Below, one piece after another: positions 26,183 to 32,547 of a DNA stretch of 34,404 bases. The notes under the pieces were generated by a model, which was not told the DNA's origin, did not search any database, and saw only the letters and a list, made by a program, of their open reading frames with translations. The stretch spans positions 1-34,404 of the forward strand of contig JAJKHX010000570.1 of NCBI GenBank assembly GCA_021154785.1, in the 5' to 3' direction. The stretch is from Nocardiopsis sp. Its GTDB lineage: Bacteria; Actinomycetota; Actinomycetes; Streptosporangiales; Streptosporangiaceae. The translations under genes and the position numbers were made by a program. Position 1 is the stretch's first letter, and every line of letters starts with the position of its first letter.

Positions 26183-26470
26183 ATGTTCAGGCGGCGACGT
26201 CCGTTGCTGCGCGCGGCTGTCGTAGGTGGCGGCGCGTACATGGCCGGGAAGAGCCATGCCCGGCACTCGATGGAACGGGAGCAGCTCGAGGACGAGCAGA
26301 GCGCACGCATCGGCGACCTGGAGCAGCAGGCGCCCGACCAGCAGGCTCCGGCTCCGGCCCAGCCGTCGCCAATGGTCGATCAGCTAAACCAGCTCGCTGC
26401 GCTGCATCAGCAGGGCGTGCTGACCGACGACGAATTCGCGGCCGCCAAGGCCAAGCTGTTCGGATCCTGA
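26183..26470 (+). CDS. SHOCT-domain small protein
   Basis: A 95-residue protein. AAGGAGG lies 5 bp before ATG 26183. The N-terminus FRRRRPLLRAAVVGGGAYMAGK is basic and then glycine/alanine-rich, perhaps a short membrane-associated segment. A Gln/Pro linker follows, then the C-terminal SHOCT domain LNQLAALHQQGVLTDDEFAAAKAKLFGS. SHOCT domains are short oligomerisation modules. It follows the CMD-like gene and ends at a clear terminator hairpin. Confidence 0.93.
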   Translation: MFRRRRPLLRAAVVGGGAYMAGKSHARHSMEREQLEDEQSARIGDLEQQAPDQQAPAPAQPSPMVDQLNQLAALHQQGVLTDDEFAAAKAKLFGS

Positions 26471-26877
26471 GCCCGGCAGGGGGTGGTGCCCGGCACTACC
26501 CCCATGACGATGACCGACAGGCCGAGCAGGACGCCGACGGCGAAGCCCCATCCCAGGGTGATCGTCCGATGTGCCCGGGCCCGGGCGGAGTCGGCCGGAT
26601 CACTGGCGGGCCCCGGCCCGGCGATCGCATAGGCGGACACCGCGTTCAGGTAAAAACTCGCCGCGGTGATCAGGGCCACGGCGAGCATGAGCGGGATCAC
26701 CACCGGACCGGTCAGCACGTGGAAGGTCCTGCCGTGCAGCACGTGGGCCTTCAGGTCGAATATGGCGGCCCAGATCCACATCGCGGGCAGCACCTGGATC
26801 AGCGTCAGCCGCCAGTTCGTGAACGGCGGGCCGGCGCGGGAGCAGCCCACCGCCCGTCGCGGCATCGTCGAGTGCAT
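26407..26877 (-). pseudogene. Truncated membrane protein gene
   Basis: The frame encodes MPRRAVGCSRAGPPFTNWRLTLIQVLPAMWIWAAIFDLKAHVLHG and three hydrophobic segments (around LTLIQVLPAMWIW, VVIPLMLAVALITAASFYL, LGWGFAVGVLLGLSVIVMGVV). This looks like the start of a larger actinobacterial integral membrane protein. After GVVPG the frame runs into sequence antisense to the SHOCT terminator and gene and ends in non-membrane residues, so the 3' part is missing. The N-terminus may also be shortened, and no ribosome site precedes ATG 26877. It could still make a 156-residue membrane peptide. Confidence 0.5.
26479..26503 (+). terminator. Intrinsic-type hairpin after the SHOCT gene
   Basis: GGGGGTGGTG pairs with CACTACCCCC through 10 positions, one of them a G-U, around a CCCGG loop, 9 bp after the SHOCT stop. 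There is no T-tract, as is common in high-GC actinomycetes. Confidence 0.65.
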
Positions 26878-26920
26878 AGCTAAGAGGAGCCGAGATTAGG
26901 CAGGCGCCGGAGTAACGGCG

Positions 26921-27133
26921 TCACTCCTCGCGGCTGGTTATGCGGTACAGCCGGAGCATTTCGATGCCGAGTGAGGTGATCCGGTTCAGCGCGCCGTACA
27001 GGGCCGCCTGGTCAAGGTCGGCGATCAGTACGGTGGTCATATCGCCGGATTCGATCTTGAAGTCACCCAATGCTTCCCGGCCGGCCTCGTCCAGATTGCC
27101 GGAAATGGTGATCTGATAACGGTGCGGGTACAC
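26921..27133 (-). CDS. Conserved small hypothetical protein
   Basis: 70 residues: MYPHRYQITISGNLDEAGREALGDFKIES... ending LNRITSLGIEMLRLYRIT. The pattern RYqI.isG.L.......f...........L..dldQaALyG.L.ri..LGieLl.l.r is one seen in many short actinobacterial proteins of unknown function, probably a small alpha/beta domain. AGGCGAT precedes the start. It stands alone between remnants. No function can be assigned. Confidence 0.75.
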   Translation of the reverse strand: MYPHRYQITISGNLDEAGREALGDFKIESGDMTTVLIADLDQAALYGALNRITSLGIEMLRLYRITSREE

Positions 27134-27429
27134 ATCGCCTCCGTCTGGACATCGATGGCGTGAACCGGACTCTAGCGTCGGCGCGCGCTACCCGGCTGGA
27201 GCTTACCTATGCCTAAAGCGTTATAACGTTCCGCTAGCAGCCGTGACTCAGGCGGCTCAGGGCGTGGTACGCGCTGGCCTTCCCGCTCAGCTTCCTGCTC
27301 TGCGGGCTGGGATTCCCCGGCGATGTTCACCTGCGCGGAGGGGCGTCGTGGTGGTCCGTCACGGCGTTACCGTGGCTAACCGGCGGCGCGAGACGCGCCG
27401 TGCCGTGCGCCGCGCCGTGCGGCGGGCGA
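27134..27429. other. Intergenic stretch with AT palindrome and possible membrane-protein scrap
   Basis: CGTTATAACG (27219-27228) is a perfect 10-bp palindrome in a local AT-rich patch. From 27247 one forward frame reads LRAWYALAFPLSFLLCGLGFPGD, a membrane-like segment directly after a stop codon and with no start; this may be a remnant. Nothing else is recognisable. Confidence 0.35.
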
Positions 27430-27616
27430 CCGAAGACGTTGATGCCCTCGGCCGCCGCCATCTCCGCGCCCGCCTCGGCCCGGCCTCGGCCCCCTCTTCC
27501 CCGTCGATGCCGAGCCCGATGAGCGCGCCGATCTTGGTACCGAACTCGATGGCTTCCTCTTGCGTCAGGTTGCTGAGGTGCTCGACTTCGAATTCCCGTC
27601 CCGGTCCCGCCACCAT
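27430..27616 (-). pseudogene. Remnant of a DUF6325/DUF1269-type protein
   Basis: One minus-strand frame reads VEHLSNLTQEEAIEFGTKIGALIGLGIDGEEGAEAG. A neighbouring frame continues AEAGAEMAAAEGINVFG. Together these fit the central part of actinobacterial DUF6325-like proteins (LsdLseEEaveFG..iGaLiG.g..GeeGaeaG...). Both ends of the gene are missing and the frame is broken at the GAEAG repeat. Confidence 0.6.
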
Positions 27617-27745
27617 GTGGGAGGGAGACGACGCTCCTGCTCCTCATGTACCACGGATGGTCGGCAGGCCGCGCCGCGCATCTGGCGGGCCGGTCGCTGG
27701 TGGCCGCCACCTCCGTCCAGGAGCCGATCGAGTCGTCGGGGCTGG

Positions 27746-28165
27746 CTAATTGGGCAGGTTCTCGCGGCTTCCGTAGGCGCACAGGCCCCACAGCGCCACC
27801 ACGTCCGTGGCGATGATCATCAGGGACCAGAACGGGTACCCCGGCAGGAGGAACATCTGCCCGATCGCGTTCAGGCCGATCGCGGCCACCCCGAACCAGC
27901 GAGCCAGTTGGTTGCCGGCCAGCACCCTGATCGAGGCCAGCCCCTGGATCACGCCCAGGATGAGGGCTACCCAGCCCCACGTGCGCAGATCGCCGATCAC
28001 GTAGTGCGCGTTGCCGATGAACACGCCGGAGCGGGCGATCGCGGCGATGCCGTCGATCACGTTGAACAGCCCGAGCATCCCCAGCAGTACCGCGGCGAAG
28101 ACGACCAGCCCGTATCCTTCGCCCCGGCTCGCGCCCTTGGCCCGCTTCATTGTCGCCGACGTCAT
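27746..28165 (-). CDS. DUF7144-like four-TM membrane protein
   Basis: ATG 28165 is preceded by GGAGG at 5 bp spacing and gives 139 residues; the longer ORF to 28240 lacks such a site. A charged N-terminus of ~15 residues is followed by four hydrophobic segments: GLVVFAAVLLGMLGLFNVIDG, WGWVALILGVIQGLASIRVL, WFGVAAIGLNAIGQMFLLP and FWSLMIIATDVVALWGLCAY. That matches the compact DUF7144 membrane family widespread in actinomycetes. The function is unknown. Confidence 0.85.
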   Translation of the reverse strand: MTSATMKRAKGASRGEGYGLVVFAAVLLGMLGLFNVIDGIAAIARSGVFIGNAHYVIGDLRTWGWVALILGVIQGLASIRVLAGNQLARWFGVAAIGLNAIGQMFLLPGYPFWSLMIIATDVVALWGLCAYGSRENLPN

Positions 28166-28411
28166 TTTGGCCTCCAGGTCACAGTCACCGGAACCTTTGA
28201 CTCCCACCCTGCCGGGCCGCCGCCGGATGTCCTCGCCCACGCACGGGTTAATCCGCCCGCTTCACGGCGGCCGGCGACCTGACACCACGCCAGGCGCTGG
28301 TGCGCCAGGTGCTGCTGGCCGCCGGCCGCCGGCACCCTCGAGTGGGACGACCCCAGTCGCCGGGAGCACGTTCGGAAGCATCGTGCGCGCGGCCCAGCCC
28401 GGCGCCGCCCG

Positions 28412-28680
28412 TCCAGCCGGGTGCTCACCGAGCACCTGGCCGCGGCTGAGCAACGCATCCTCACGCTCCTGCCGGCCAGCACCTACCTTCAGGCCGCGGA
28501 CACGCTCTATGTCTCCCGCAATACGGTGAAGGCCCACCTCCGGTCGGTCGACCAGAAACTCGGGTGGCATCAGTCTCCCAGTTGCCTCGATCGCATCCGT
28601 GGACCGTGCGGCGGATCTGGCGGTTGCACCGGCTCGGCCTGTTCGGTCCTGCGGACACGTCGACCAAGCGCCCGCCTGCA
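28412..28680 (+). pseudogene. Remnant of a LuxR-family regulator (C-terminal HTH)
   Basis: The forward frame reads VLTEHLAAAEQRILTLLPAS, then ADTLYVSRNTVKAHLRSVDQKLG, which is the LuxR/GerE HTH with its recognition helix intact. A few residues are lost or altered between the first two helices. After KLG the frame breaks, and a neighbouring frame continues WTVRRIWRLHRLGLFGPAD, resembling the usual final helix. No upstream sensor or ATPase domain exists; sequence before 28412 is not recognisable. Confidence 0.65.
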
Positions 28681-28688
28681 CAGGAATT

Positions 28689-28720
28689 CATCCGGCCCTG
28701 GGTGACCACAGGGCCGGATG
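28689..28720 (+). terminator. Perfect 12-bp hairpin
   Basis: CATCCGGCCCTG and CAGGGCCGGATG pair perfectly around GGTGACCA. It lies just after the LuxR remnant and 25 bp before the GAP-family start, so it is either the old gene's terminator or an attenuator-like element before the next gene. Confidence 0.7.
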
Positions 28721-28745
28721 TCTACGGTCAAGGTTGGGTGGGAGG

Positions 28746-29408
28746 ATGGCTGTGGTTCTCAATCTTCTGTTGCTTGGCGCGGCGATAGCCCTCGATCCGC
28801 TGCCGCTGACATCATTCATCGTCGTGCTGCCCTCCAGGCGCGGCGTGCGAAAAGGTGCGGCGTTCCTATTCGGATGGCTCGTTTCCCTGGCCATCGTCGT
28901 CGCGGTCACGGTTCTCGCGACCGGCAATAACCCGCCCAAACCGAACACGGTCCCCTCGCTGGCCTCGCTCGCGGCGAAGATCGCGATCGGAACCGTTCTG
29001 GTCGGGCTCGCGATCCGGCAGCGCCGGAGGATGCGGGCGCCGAAGAAGCCGCGGAAGCCGCCGAAGTGGCAGGAGCACGTGGACAACATGTCTCCGTGGT
29101 TCGCCCTGGGGCTGGCCCCCGCGCTTCAGCCCTGGACCCTGATCGCTGCCGGGGCGGCCACCGTCGTGGAGGCCAAGCTGTCCAGCTGGGAGAGCTTGCT
29201 CGCGCTGTTCGGGTTCTGCGTTCTGGGCTCGTCGTCCTACATCGCCATAGAGATCTACGGCGCTTTCAGGCCCGACCAGAGCCAGGCGTTCCTGACCAGG
29301 TTGAGGACATGGATCGAGACCCGTACCGACCGGGCTATCGTCATCGGGTGCCTGGTCCTCGGTTTCTGGCTCATCGCCAGCAGCATCTACTACGTGATCG
29401 AGAGCTGA
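28746..29408 (+). CDS. GAP-family (sulfolipid-1-addressing-like) membrane protein
   Basis: About 220 residues. GGAGG directly abuts ATG 28746, so translation may actually begin at GTG 28752, 6 bp downstream of it. The first segment, LNLLLLGAAIALDPLPLTSFIVVLPSRRG, is the GAP-family pattern (lGiALdP.pl...ivvL). Further membrane segments follow: GWLVSLAIVVAVTVLA, AAKIAIGTVLVGLAI, FALGLAPALQPWTLIAAGAATVV, LLALFGFCVLGSSSYIAIEIY and AIVIGCLVLGFWLIASSIYYV. This gives six helices with a basic loop RQRRRMRAPKKPRKPPK. The mycobacterial relative Sap assists glycolipid export; here the role is unproven. Confidence 0.85.
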   Translation: MAVVLNLLLLGAAIALDPLPLTSFIVVLPSRRGVRKGAAFLFGWLVSLAIVVAVTVLATGNNPPKPNTVPSLASLAAKIAIGTVLVGLAIRQRRRMRAPKKPRKPPKWQEHVDNMSPWFALGLAPALQPWTLIAAGAATVVEAKLSSWESLLALFGFCVLGSSSYIAIEIYGAFRPDQSQAFLTRLRTWIETRTDRAIVIGCLVLGFWLIASSIYYVIES

Positions 29409-29481
29409 GCGGAGACCGGCACCAGCAAGCCTGCGCCAACAGCTCCGCAGAGCGAAAAAGCAGCAATAGCGGCATAGGCGG

Positions 29482-29506
29482 AGTTCACGATCGGCCACGG
29501 TGAACT
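29482..29506. promoter_or_regulatory. Inverted repeat AGTTCAC-N11-GTGAACT
   Basis: Perfect 7-bp arms about 75 bp after the GAP-family stop. It could be a weak terminator or a regulator site; there is no other support. Confidence 0.3.
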
Positions 29507-29580
29507 GCCTATCCAGACGAACAGCCAGGCGCCCGCGCTACGGACTGGGCCCGATTGCCGCCGGCATCATACGGACCGCT

Positions 29581-29600
29581 ATCACCCCCAGAAGGGTGAT
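29581..29600. promoter_or_regulatory. Palindrome ATCACCC-N6-GGGTGAT (copy 2)
   Basis: Arms and spacing are identical to the site at 25522-25541; the spacer here is CCAGAA. It lies in the long non-coding stretch about 390 bp before the Abhydrolase_9 gene. Confidence 0.45.
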
Positions 29601-29987
29601 GTCGACCGCCTGGCGGCCGCACACACTGGCAGCACGCATTAATCAGCAGGTTTATCCAGCCTGGATACCCAGGCGAGACGACGCAGTCCGCTATGACGGA
29701 GAAGCTCCGCGGCTTACCGCCGATCTCAAGGCAGTGACATCGCGACTACCCGTGGCGCCCGATCGAGTGGAGGACTCAGGGCTCGAGCTGGCCAAGGTGC
29801 GGCGGCTCAATCCGGATCCAGGGCCGACATCGAAGGCGCACGAAAATGAGAAATCGCGTCGGGCAACACTTCCCCGCCGGCTGATGCACCGTCGCGGGGA
29901 GGCTGCTGCTCGTACCAGCCCTGGCCAATGGTGACATACGTCCCAATGCCGGGATAGCCGCCGGGCCATCGTGATGGAGGAGTAGCC

Positions 29988-31787
29988 ATGGCGCGTGACA
30001 TGCCGGGGCCGCCGGTCAGTTCGTCTCCGGATGGGCGTCCCGATGCGGAGGGCAAGGGCGCTGATCTGGCCGGTACCGGTCGGCCGCCCGGGGCCGTCGA
30101 GGCCCCCCCGTCTGCAGTGGCGGCGGCAGGTCCTCAGCCGGCGCCGAAGCCAGGGAAGCCCCGGAAGCTGCTCTATGTCACGCTCCCTGGCTGCTGGGGA
30201 GCGCTCATTGCCGGGTGCCTTTCCTTCACCCCGTCGCTGCTTCCCCGCGGCGGTATCGTCCAGGGCCTGATCTGGGGCATCACTGCGGCCATCGGCTACG
30301 GGCTCGGCGTGCTCGCCGCCTGGATCTGGCGTGCCTTCGCCGACCGGAACCCCCGGCGGCCGGGGCGCCGGTCCTGGCTCGTCCTCTTCATCACCGCGGC
30401 CGTCCTGGTCGCGGTGTCTTTCGGGCTCGGGCAGTACTGGCAGTACGAGATCCGCAAGCTGATGGGGGTGACGGAGTACAACGCCGCGCTCGTCGTCGCC
30501 TCGCCCCTCGTCGCCGCGCTGATCTTCTGCCTACTCCTGCTGATCGGGCGCAGCCTGCGCGGCCTGTACCGCTGGGCAGCGACACTGCTCAGCCGCTGGA
30601 TCGGCCGGCACGCGGCCCACGCGGTCGGCTGGGTCGTGGTGGCCGGGCTGGCTTACCTGGTAGTCTCCGGCCTGCTGCTGCAGGGTTTCATCAACGTGAT
30701 GAACAGCGCATACTCGGTGCGCGACACGAAGACAGCCGAAGGGATACACCAGCCCACCACCAGCCTCCGTTCGGGCGGTCCGGGCTCGCTCATCCCGTGG
30801 GACACGCTGGGCTGGCAAGGCCGCAACTTCATCGGCAAGGGCCCTTCGGCGAGTGATATCGGGAAGTTCACCGGTCAGCCGGCCAGGGAGCCGATCCGGA
30901 TCTACTCCGGACTGGCGTCAGCGGACGACGCCGACGCCCGGGCCGCCCTAGCCGTGCGGGACCTCGAGCGCGCCGGCGGTTTTGATCGCAAGGACCTGCT
31001 GGTGGTGACGACGACCGGCAGCGGGTGGGTCGATCCGGCGCTGGTGGACTCGTTCGAGTATCTCAGCGACGGCGACTCGGCGACCGTGGCCCTCCAGTAC
31101 TCCTACCTGCCGTCCTGGATTTCCTACCTTGTGGACCAGTCCAAGGCCCGCGAGGCGGGTCGGGCGCTGTTCGACGCGGTCTACGGCGCCTGGTCGCAAC
31201 TGCCTCAGGGCCATCGCCCCCGGCTGTACGTGGCCGGGGAAAGCCTGGGGTCGTTCGGTGGCGAGACCGCCTTCAGCGGTGAAAACAGCATGGCCAACCT
31301 CACCTCCGGCGTGCTGTTCGCCGGGCCGCCCAACTTCAACACGCTGTTCCGGGAGTTCAGCGATCACCGCGATGCGGGCAGCCCGGAGGTCCAGCCTGTC
31401 TACCAGGACGGACGGATCGTGCGGTTCGCGAGTGACCCGAGTACGGCCGTACCGCCGCCAGGCCGGGCCTGGGACGGTACCCGGGTGCTGTACATGATGC
31501 ACCCGTCTGACCCGATCGTCTGGTGGAGCCCGCACCTGATCTTCAGCGAGCCCGACTGGATCAGCGAGCCTCCCGGCAAGGACGTGCTCAAGGGCATGTT
31601 CTGGATGCCCTTCGTCACCTTCTGGCAGGTCACCGCCGACCTCCCGTTCGCCACCGGCGTCCCGGGCGGCCACGGGCACACATATAAGACCGAGTACGTA
31701 GACGGCTGGAACGCCGTCATGCGCCCCGCCGGCACGACCGCTCAGGACCTCGGCGACCTCAAGAAGATCATCGCAGCCGAGGGCTAA
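29988..31787 (+). CDS. Membrane-anchored alpha/beta hydrolase (Abhydrolase_9 type)
   Basis: The protein has 599 residues. GGAGGAG lies 5 bp before ATG 29988. A Pro/Ala-rich cytoplasmic N-terminus of ~55 residues precedes several membrane segments up to residue ~245 (GCWGALIAGCLSFTPSLLPRGGIVQGLIWG, LVLFITAAVLVAVSFGLGQYW, ALIFCLLLLIGRSL, AVGWVVVAGLAYLVVSGLLLQG). The catalytic domain follows, with VYVGESLG-like YVAGESLGSFGGE; the putative nucleophile is Ser419. RVLYMMHPSDPIVWWSPHLIF is strongly typical of the PF10081 family, and GHGHTYKTEYVDGWNAVM ends it. The substrate is unknown; the active site is predicted to be extracytoplasmic. It is monocistronic here. Confidence 0.92.
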   Translation: MARDMPGPPVSSSPDGRPDAEGKGADLAGTGRPPGAVEAPPSAVAAAGPQPAPKPGKPRKLLYVTLPGCWGALIAGCLSFTPSLLPRGGIVQGLIWGITAAIGYGLGVLAAWIWRAFADRNPRRPGRRSWLVLFITAAVLVAVSFGLGQYWQYEIRKLMGVTEYNAALVVASPLVAALIFCLLLLIGRSLRGLYRWAATLLSRWIGRHAAHAVGWVVVAGLAYLVVSGLLLQGFINVMNSAYSVRDTKTAEGIHQPTTSLRSGGPGSLIPWDTLGWQGRNFIGKGPSASDIGKFTGQPAREPIRIYSGLASADDADARAALAVRDLERAGGFDRKDLLVVTTTGSGWVDPALVDSFEYLSDGDSATVALQYSYLPSWISYLVDQSKAREAGRALFDAVYGAWSQLPQGHRPRLYVAGESLGSFGGETAFSGENSMANLTSGVLFAGPPNFNTLFREFSDHRDAGSPEVQPVYQDGRIVRFASDPSTAVPPPGRAWDGTRVLYMMHPSDPIVWWSPHLIFSEPDWISEPPGKDVLKGMFWMPFVTFWQVTADLPFATGVPGGHGHTYKTEYVDGWNAVMRPAGTTAQDLGDLKKIIAAEG

Positions 31788-31794
31788 GCGCATG

Positions 31795-32205
31795 CCAGCC
31801 GGCACGTTACCGGAGACTGCCCGGTGGACCGTGAGCCACGCAACGGTGAGCGCGAGGCCGTTGGTGGCGACATGAGCCATCACCGGGGCGATCAGGCTCC
31901 TGGATCGCAGCCTTAGCCAGCAGAACACCAGACCGGCGACAAACGTAACCGCAGCCGCGCAGCGCCAAGTGATCAGGCTCGCGCGCCGCTGATCTGCGCC
32001 CGCGCATCGTGCAGAAAGCCGCGTGTCGCGTGGATCACGGCCACCACTACCAGGAACAGCAAGACGATCCCGAAGGCACATGCTCCGTAGCGCACGCCCG
32101 CGCGCACATCGGTTCGGCCGAGCCCGAGATCAGCACGTGTGGCGCCGGCCCGCCAGGCGATCAGGACCAGCGCCACGACCAGAAGCCTGACCGGTACGTA
32201 AATTT
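31795..32205 (-). pseudogene. CPBP-family intramembrane protease remnant with internal deletion
   Basis: One minus-strand frame (about 32205-31973) reads VRLLVVALVLIAWRAGATRADLGLG and YGACAFGIVLLFLVVVAVIHATRGFLHDARAQISG, an N-terminal portion of CPBP/CAAX-type proteases. A second frame (about 31955-31795) reads VTFVAGLVFCWLRLRSRSLIAPVMAHVATNGLALTVAW, the C-terminal conserved part. The middle, which should hold the EExxxR and FxxxH catalytic motifs, is missing and the frame changes. The fragment cannot be an active protease. Confidence 0.75.
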
Positions 32206-32207
32206 AC
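32198..32207. promoter_or_regulatory. AT-rich palindrome GTAAATTTAC
   Basis: A perfect 10-bp palindrome in a short AT-rich patch between the CPBP remnant and the end of the small protein gene. The function is unclear. Confidence 0.25.
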
Positions 32208-32214
32208 CTAAACG

Positions 32215-32547
32215 TCACGAGGTGCCACCCACAGGATTTGCCGCAACGTGCGTGGATCCTTCTCGCCGGCGTATGTGGCCTGCCTCACGAACCGACTCCG
32301 GCTTGTGCCGAAGCCTGACGTGCTCTCCGTAGGCCGCGATGCCGACCGCGAACGCGTACGGCCCGCGGATCCGCCGAAGCTCAGCCGAGATCTCGCGGTA
32401 ATCCAGGTCGGGATGGTCACCGCACTCGCAGCAGATGAGCTCATATGCATCGGTGTAGCCGCCTTCAGGCTGGCCCTTCACGATGCGGACCGGCTGGCGT
32501 CGCAGGACGACCGTCCACCCCAGCGTCGGCTGATCATATGTCGGCAC
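32215..32547 (-). CDS. Small hypothetical protein with CxxC-like CCECGDHP motif
   Basis: The ORF track starts at 32613, but AAGGAGG lies 5 bp before GTG 32547, giving 110 residues starting PTYDQPTLGWTVVLRRQPVRIVKG. The central motif ELICCECGDHPDLDYREIS contains three cysteines and a histidine that could bind a metal. RRIRGPYAFAVGIAAYGEHVRLRH follows and looks like the conserved end; the last ~25 residues are less regular. The start lies inside the 3' end of the SulP gene (14-bp overlap), so the two are probably translationally coupled. I recognise the pattern as a recurring actinobacterial hypothetical, not its function. Confidence 0.75.
   Translation of the reverse strand: MPTYDQPTLGWTVVLRRQPVRIVKGQPEGGYTDAYELICCECGDHPDLDYREISAELRRIRGPYAFAVGIAAYGEHVRLRHKPESVREAGHIRRREGSTHVAANPVGGTS

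Larger units (their letters stand above)
29409..29987. other. Long non-coding stretch
   Basis: About 580 bp with lower GC than its neighbours and no frame with high third-position GC. ORFs in the track here have no recognisable protein pattern. It contains an AGTTCAC-N11-GTGAACT inverted repeat (29482-29506) and the ATCACCC palindrome (29581-29600). It ends with the ribosome site of the Abhydrolase_9 gene. Confidence 0.55.

Noticed and set aside
29500-29934. 144-residue plus-strand ORF in the gap before Abhydrolase_9
   Set aside because: Third codon positions are not GC-enriched as in real genes here, and there is no recognisable motif or ribosome site.
29807-30055. 82-residue minus-strand ORF
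   Set aside because: Overlaps the start of the Abhydrolase_9 gene, with no ribosome site or family pattern.
30948-31787. Extension of the CPBP-like frame beyond 31795
   Set aside because: This part is antisense to the Abhydrolase_9 coding sequence; only the 31795-31955 part resembles CPBP.
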